From Chitinivibrionales bacterium (GTDB taxonomy: Bacteria > Fibrobacterota > Chitinivibrionia > Chitinivibrionales > WJMI01), in NCBI GenBank assembly GCA_014729595.1, contig WJJU01000289.1, positions 1-8,792 of the forward strand: DNA of 8,792 bases, given 5' to 3'. The position numbers and the translations under genes are program-made. Numbering within the stretch: position 1 is the stretch's first letter; each line of letters begins with the position of its first letter. This document shows positions 5,333-8,792 of this stretch, one piece after another. The notes under the pieces were generated by a model, which did not search any database, was not told the DNA's origin, and saw only the letters and a program-made list of their open reading frames with translations.

Positions 5333-6268
5333 ATGGCAGCTTCCACGAAAGATCTGATTACACTCATTGCCATGGACCCCGAAGAGATCCGGGATATCAT
5401 TCGGCAAGCCGCCGTCCTGAAAAAAGAGCGCAACGGAGGCGATGTCCCCGAGGTGATGCGGGGCCGGACGGGAGTGATGATATTTGAAAAGCCGTCTTTG
5501 CGTACGCGGATAACTTTTGAGACCGCGATCTACGAACTCGGGGGGCACTCAATAAATCTGCAGTCAAATATGGTGCAGATCGGAAAGCGAGAGAGTGTCG
5601 AAGATGTTGCGCGTAATCTTGAACGATGGGTTCATCTGATTGTCGCGCGCACATATCTGCATGACACCGTCGTTCAGCTCGCCCGGCATGCCTCGATCCC
5701 CGTTATCAATGCCCTAACGGATCAATTTCATCCATGCCAGGCGCTGGCCTTTGGTTTGACGGTCCATGAGCATTTTAATGAACCGGAAAGCCTGACCGTT
5801 GCATTCATCGGCGACGGCAACAATGTGTGCTGCTCGCTCATGGCACTATGCGCCAAGCTTGGCTATCACTTTCGCTTGGCATGCCCTAAAGGTTACGAGC
5901 CCTCGGCACAACTTGTTTCCCAATGCAGCGAAACGGCCGCTCGAAACGGTGCGTCCGTGGATATCTCTAATGATCCGCAAAAGGCGGTTACCGGAGCGCT
6001 TGCCGTCTACACGGATGTATGGACCAGTATGGGACAAGAGACGGAGAGCGAACGGCGCAAAAGTGACTTCGCGCGTTTTCAGTTGAATCGCGCGCTGCTC
6101 GCCCATGCACCGTCGGATGCAATAGTATCCCATTGTCTTCCCGCCCATCGAGGTGAAGAAATTACGGGTGAAGTGCTGGATTCATCACAATCGGTGGCAT
6201 TTGATGAAGCGGAAAACCGCCTTCACGCCCAAAAAGCAGCGATCGTCCACCTATTAGCACGGAAGTGA
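5333..6268 (+). CDS. argF: ornithine carbamoyltransferase
   Basis: This enzyme joins carbamoyl phosphate and ornithine to make citrulline in arginine synthesis. The 311 residues have normal family length. The carbamoyl-phosphate loop is SLRTR (55-59), with Leu where many members have Thr. HPCQ (133-136), the second-domain DGNNV (161-165), YTDVWTSMGQE (226-236) and HCLPAHRGEE (267-276, including the ornithine-side Cys268) follow. HCLP and the DxxxSMG-type motif favour ornithine over aspartate carbamoyltransferase. N-acetylornithine carbamoyltransferases also carry SLRTR, but the remaining motifs read as a true OTC. The ATG has only a weak CGGAA upstream; the next ATG (codon 14) is no better. 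No other arginine gene is nearby. A KaiC-like gene starts two bases after the stop. Confidence 0.93.
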   Translation: MAASTKDLITLIAMDPEEIRDIIRQAAVLKKERNGGDVPEVMRGRTGVMIFEKPSLRTRITFETAIYELGGHSINLQSNMVQIGKRESVEDVARNLERWVHLIVARTYLHDTVVQLARHASIPVINALTDQFHPCQALAFGLTVHEHFNEPESLTVAFIGDGNNVCCSLMALCAKLGYHFRLACPKGYEPSAQLVSQCSETAARNGASVDISNDPQKAVTGALAVYTDVWTSMGQETESERRKSDFARFQLNRALLAHAPSDAIVSHCLPAHRGEEITGEVLDSSQSVAFDEAENRLHAQKAAIVHLLARK

Positions 6269-6270
6269 TC

Positions 6271-7038
6271 ATGGCAGAATCAAGGGTTCCTACCGATATC
6301 AAGGTGCTCGATGAAATGATGCATGGGGGCTTTATTCCCGGGTCAGCGAATCTGGTCGAGGGTGCTCCGGGAACCGGCAAGACAACCCTGGCCATGCAGT
6401 TCATCTACAACGGCATTGTTAATCATAACGAGCCCGGCTTGATCATCACTTTCGAGGAGTTCCCCCAACAATATTATCACGATGCACTCCAGTTCGGCTG
6501 GGACCTCAAAAAGCTGGAGGACGAGGGGAAACTAAAGGTTGTCTTTTCCGATCCGCAGACGGCCATTGGGGAATTTGAGAAAATAGACGGTCAATTCGTG
6601 TCGCTAATCGAAGAAATGGATGTAAAACGAGTAGCGGTCGACAGCATGACCCATTTTGAAGCGCTGTCTATGGACGAAGTAGAGCTACGGGAAATCGAGA
6701 GGAATTTTGTTAACTACCTTAAGCGTGAAGGGGTGACCAGTGTCCTTTTGCGCGAGAACGACAGTCTCATGGGGCAGATCACGCATGCCACCAGCAAAAT
6801 TCCCTTCATCGTTGACAGCTACATTCTGCTTCGCTATGTAGAAGTGGACAGTGCGATTGAGAAGGCGCTCATTATCCTAAAGATGCGCGGAAGTGATCAC
6901 CACAAAGACATCCGCCGTTTCAGGATCGGCAACAACGGGTTCGAGGTGGAATCTACATTCAGCGGCCGGGAAGGAATAATGAGCGGAATAACACACACGC
7001 CGCAAGATGCCTTCCTGAAAGCATTCGGCGGGAAGTAG
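6271..7038 (+). CDS. single-domain KaiC/RAD55-family ATPase
   Basis: This is a RecA-fold ATPase of the KaiC/RAD55 group. The 255 residues form one KaiC domain: Walker A GAPGTGKTT (31-39), paired acidic residues in TFEEF (60-64) where KaiC domains place the catalytic glutamates, Walker B ending VAVDS (121-125), and the C-terminal KMRGSDHHKDIR segment (204-215), which is highly characteristic of KaiC domains. Only one domain is present, and neither KaiA nor KaiB is nearby, so a circadian clock role is not supported. I chose the ATG at 6271, with GGAAG 5 bases upstream, over a GTG at 6265 that lacks a Shine-Dalgarno. It lies 2 bases after argF and 9 bases before a small membrane-protein gene. 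By family, such proteins hydrolyse ATP as oligomers and regulate partners; the partner here is probably the adjacent membrane or receiver proteins (inference). Confidence 0.88.
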   Translation: MAESRVPTDIKVLDEMMHGGFIPGSANLVEGAPGTGKTTLAMQFIYNGIVNHNEPGLIITFEEFPQQYYHDALQFGWDLKKLEDEGKLKVVFSDPQTAIGEFEKIDGQFVSLIEEMDVKRVAVDSMTHFEALSMDEVELREIERNFVNYLKREGVTSVLLRENDSLMGQITHATSKIPFIVDSYILLRYVEVDSAIEKALIILKMRGSDHHKDIRRFRIGNNGFEVESTFSGREGIMSGITHTPQDAFLKAFGGK

Positions 7039-7047
7039 TGAGAGGCC

Positions 7048-7356
7048 ATGTCCGCTTTCCCTGCAGTCACCCGAGTTCTTCTGCTCGGTTACATGTCTTG
7101 CTATGTCTTTATCAATTTTGTAGCCTATCTTATATCCTGTTTTTATCGCAAAAAAATCGAACAACGCGCTCCAACAACCGGTTTCGTTGTTGCAATGGTG
7201 TTTGGGATTCTATATTCCGCCACTTTGGTCGGCGCATGGCCCGTGGCGTCATACACCATGGAAATGATACGCATTTTTCTGCTGCTGGCCTGCACCAGCG
7301 GCTCGACCTGGGCCTCATTGACTCTGTATTTCACCATGAAACGGGTAAGAAAATAG
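7048..7356 (+). CDS. small membrane protein, three predicted TM segments
   Basis: I do not recognise a family. The 102-residue protein is strongly hydrophobic, with likely membrane segments at about 10-33, 45-66 and 73-96. A basic loop RKKIEQR (34-40) separates the first two, and the C-terminus is basic (KRVRK). By the positive-inside rule the N-terminus is outside and the loop and C-tail are cytoplasmic. No catalytic motif is visible. The ATG is preceded by GAGAGG only 2 bases away, a tight spacing; proximity to the preceding stop (9 bases) suggests coupling. The next gene, 4 bases after the stop, encodes another protein of the same length and layout. A hydrophilic alternative frame of similar length starts at 7038 but lacks these features and is a shadow. 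Confidence 0.8.
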   Translation: MSAFPAVTRVLLLGYMSCYVFINFVAYLISCFYRKKIEQRAPTTGFVVAMVFGILYSATLVGAWPVASYTMEMIRIFLLLACTSGSTWASLTLYFTMKRVRK

Positions 7357-7360
7357 CCTG

Positions 7361-7660
7361 ATGCATAATTTGATAATTCTCGATATCTCAGCGGCGGTTA
7401 TTATGGTGGTGCTTGCCAATCTGAGTATGCGATTGGGCTCCGCGCTGAAGATCCCGCCGTATTATCGGATTTTTCATGTAAGCACGACCCTCGTATTGAT
7501 CGCTTCTCTGGTGAATGTGATCGCTCAGACGGTCCCTATGATGAACAGTTCGGCATATCAGACAACCTCGATGTTGATGCGGAGCGTGGCGGGCGTTCTC
7601 TCCGTCGCAACGGCACTGCGCTACTGGAAATGGCTTTTTGCCGAGTACGTCAAACGTTAA
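7361..7660 (+). CDS. second small membrane protein, three predicted TM segments
   Basis: No family is recognised. The 99 residues contain likely membrane segments at about 3-23, 37-57 and 70-87. A basic first loop (Arg24, Lys30, Arg36, with PPYY at 32-35) and a basic C-terminus ending YVKR indicate the same N-out, C-in topology as its neighbour. The short outside loop has PMMNSS (59-64). The two proteins share size, segment number and charge layout but I see no convincing residue identity. They may be distant paralogues or two halves of a six-segment membrane unit. The Shine-Dalgarno is weak; the gene follows the previous stop by 4 bases and precedes a receiver gene by 15. Confidence 0.8.
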   Translation: MHNLIILDISAAVIMVVLANLSMRLGSALKIPPYYRIFHVSTTLVLIASLVNVIAQTVPMMNSSAYQTTSMLMRSVAGVLSVATALRYWKWLFAEYVKR

Positions 7661-7675
7661 CGGGGAAATCTTCGC

Positions 7676-8056
7676 ATGAAGAAAAAGATCCTGGTAATCG
7701 AAGACGACAGAGACATCGCGGACCTGGTTAAGCTGGTTCTCGAAACCGAAGATTTTGTAGTCGAGGCGGTCCTCGATCCCGAGAAAGCATACGAGAAGGC
7801 GAAAGAGTACAAGCCCGACGCCGTGCTTTTGGATTTGAGTATGCCCAGAATGGACGGCTGGCAAATCTTTAAGCTACTTCGAAATGATAAGGAATTTGTC
7901 GGCGTTCCCATTGCAATTCTGACAGCGAAATCTGAGGAATTCGACGCCATGGTTGGTTTGCACGTTATGAACGCCGATGCGTATATTACAAAGCCCTTCG
8001 GCAAACAGGAGCTGATAGACAAAACGCATGAGCTCTTCAGCAGAAGCAAGGAATAG
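7676..8056 (+). CDS. stand-alone response-regulator receiver protein
   Basis: This is a single receiver (CheY-like) domain of 126 residues with no output domain. All phosphorylation elements are present: acidic pair Asp10/Asp11, phospho-acceptor Asp53 in LLDLSMP, Thr83, and Lys106 in the KPF motif. The ATG has a GGGGA site 9 bases upstream. It would receive phosphate from a histidine kinase not encoded in the window and act by binding a partner protein. The KaiC-like ATPase or the membrane proteins upstream are candidate partners (inference). Its end overlaps the next receiver gene by 29 bases, indicating tight coupling. Confidence 0.93.
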   Translation: MKKKILVIEDDRDIADLVKLVLETEDFVVEAVLDPEKAYEKAKEYKPDAVLLDLSMPRMDGWQIFKLLRNDKEFVGVPIAILTAKSEEFDAMVGLHVMNADAYITKPFGKQELIDKTHELFSRSKE

Positions 8057-8441
8057 AAGAATTCTGGTTGTCGATGACGAGACCGAAGTACTGGAGTTTC
8101 TGAAGTTCTATCTCGATTCCCTTGACTGGGTTACCGTCACCGCGGATACAGTCGCGGAAGCCTTTCGTATTCTGGAAAAAGAAGACTTCTTTCTCATAAT
8201 CACCGACATCGCAATGCCGGATATGGACGGGTATGAGTTCATTAATGCCCTGCGTGAGAAAGGTATTGCATCGCAGATGGTACTCATGACCGGTTTTGGG
8301 TACAATCCTGATCACACCCTGGTCAAGATCAACAGAACTTCACGGTATCCCGTACTCTTTAAACCGTTCAATAGGCAAAAGGTCGTTAGAACTATCGAAG
8401 AAGCCTGGGAGAATTACCACAAGGAAGACGAAGGTCGGTAA
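8028..8441 (+). CDS. second stand-alone response-regulator receiver protein
   Basis: This is another receiver-only protein, 137 residues, with Asp16/Asp17, phospho-acceptor Asp60 in IITDIAMPDMDG (57-68), Thr88 and Lys112 in FKPF. It is diverged from its neighbour in sequence, for example in the MTGFGYNPDHTL segment (87-98) after the switch Thr. A short acidic tail ends the protein. The ATG at 8028 overlaps the preceding gene by 29 bases and has no clear Shine-Dalgarno, so the exact start is less certain. An AAGGA lies nearer the conserved core, but no ATG, GTG or TTG follows it at a usable spacing. No DNA-binding domain is present. Confidence 0.92.
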   Translation: MSSSAEARNRRILVVDDETEVLEFLKFYLDSLDWVTVTADTVAEAFRILEKEDFFLIITDIAMPDMDGYEFINALREKGIASQMVLMTGFGYNPDHTLVKINRTSRYPVLFKPFNRQKVVRTIEEAWENYHKEDEGR

Positions 8442-8498
8442 CCGGTTTCCCATTTCTCCTGAAAATCCCCCCAAACTTTTCAACCACCACCCAACACC

Positions 8499-8792
8499 AT
8501 GCAGCTCAAAGACATCACGATCAAGGGTGCGCGGGAACATAACCTCAAAAACATCACCGTTACGATCCCTAAAAACAGCCTTAACGTCGTGTCGGGACTG
8601 TCGGGGTCGGGCAAATCTTCTTTAGCCTTCGATACACTCTATTCCGAAGGCCGTCGACGGTACGTAGAATCGCTGAATGCCTATGCACGGCAATTTCTGG
8701 GTCTAACAGAGAAACCCGATGTCGACTCAATTGAGGGTTTGTCGCCGGCGATCTCTATAGATCAAAAAACTACGGGACACAACCCCCGCTCA
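8499..8792 (+). CDS. uvrA: excinuclease ABC subunit A, N-terminal part
   Basis: UvrA is the damage-sensing ATPase of nucleotide excision repair, acting with UvrB. The 98 codons visible run open to the window edge and match the UvrA N-terminus: GAREHNLKNI (10-19), Walker A GLSGSGKSS (33-41), then AFDTLYSEGRRRYVESL (43-59), AYARQFLG (61-68) and the GLSPAISIDQKTT stretch (80-92). More than 800 residues should follow. The ATG at 8499 matches the usual start, but the 57 bases before it, largely pyrimidine and CA-rich, contain no Shine-Dalgarno, and no terminator is seen after the receiver gene. It may be cotranscribed with the signalling genes or have its own promoter not evident here. Confidence 0.95.
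   Translation, partial: MQLKDITIKGAREHNLKNITVTIPKNSLNVVSGLSGSGKSSLAFDTLYSEGRRRYVESLNAYARQFLGLTEKPDVDSIEGLSPAISIDQKTTGHNPRS

Noticed and set aside
5033..5548. Minus-strand open frame of 171 codons crossing the intergenic region into argF
   Set aside because: It overlaps the argF N-terminal coding region antisense, has no ribosome binding site and no recognisable domain, and runs through the spoVG promoter.
6271..7038. Circadian clock KaiC
   Set aside because: Only one KaiC domain is present, and there is no kaiA or kaiB nearby; it belongs to the broader KaiC/RAD55 ATPase group.
7038..7361. Plus-strand 107-codon frame overlapping the first membrane protein
   Set aside because: The alternative frame at 7048 encodes clean membrane segments with charge topology; this one is a His/Arg-rich shadow.
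1..8792. CRISPR arrays, insertion sequences, integrase or phage genes
   Set aside because: No repeated spacer pattern, transposase or integrase motif, or target-site duplication was seen on either strand.

Overview
The window is from a bacterial chromosome of moderate GC content. Genes are dense, Shine-Dalgarno (SD) sites are mostly of the AGGAGG type, and the tRNA does not encode CCA. The genes form two divergent blocks. The minus-strand block, about 4877 down to 1, reads spoVG, tRNA-Gln(UUG), rplY, pth, rpsF, rpsR, rplI, dapA, dapB (cut by the window edge). The plus-strand block, about 5333 to 8792, reads argF, a single-domain KaiC-like ATPase, two roughly 100-residue membrane proteins, two stand-alone receiver proteins, and uvrA (cut by the window edge). 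I cannot name the lineage with confidence. SpoVG beside a tRNA-Gln/rplY/pth ribosomal cluster, with RecA/KaiC-type signalling nearby, fits a Deltaproteobacteria-like or FCB/candidate-phylum bacterium better than an enteric one.

The minus block is mainly housekeeping: a SpoVG RNA/DNA-binding regulator, a tRNA, ribosomal proteins L25, S6, S18 and L9, peptidyl-tRNA hydrolase, and the two enzymes that begin the diaminopimelate/lysine branch. Starts are well supported: GTG for spoVG, TTG for rplY, ATG for the others. Several leaders carry clear hairpins. One precedes the rplY SD. One upstream of rpsF has the layout expected of an S6:S18 autoregulatory site. One lies between rpsR and rplI. The 223-base rplI-dapA gap holds a possible three-way-junction RNA. 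A very good sigma70-type promoter (TTGAAA, 17 bp, TATATT) drives spoVG.

The plus block begins with ornithine carbamoyltransferase. Two bases after its stop begins a compact set of five genes, spaced 15 bases or less apart or overlapping: KaiC-like ATPase, 3-TM protein, a second 3-TM protein, receiver 1, receiver 2. No histidine kinase or output domain is present. This is the most unusual part of the window. I infer a membrane-linked signalling module in which an ATPase of the KaiC/RAD55 group works with two small membrane subunits and two phospho-receivers. Its function is unknown from sequence alone. The window ends in the N-terminal ATPase region of UvrA.
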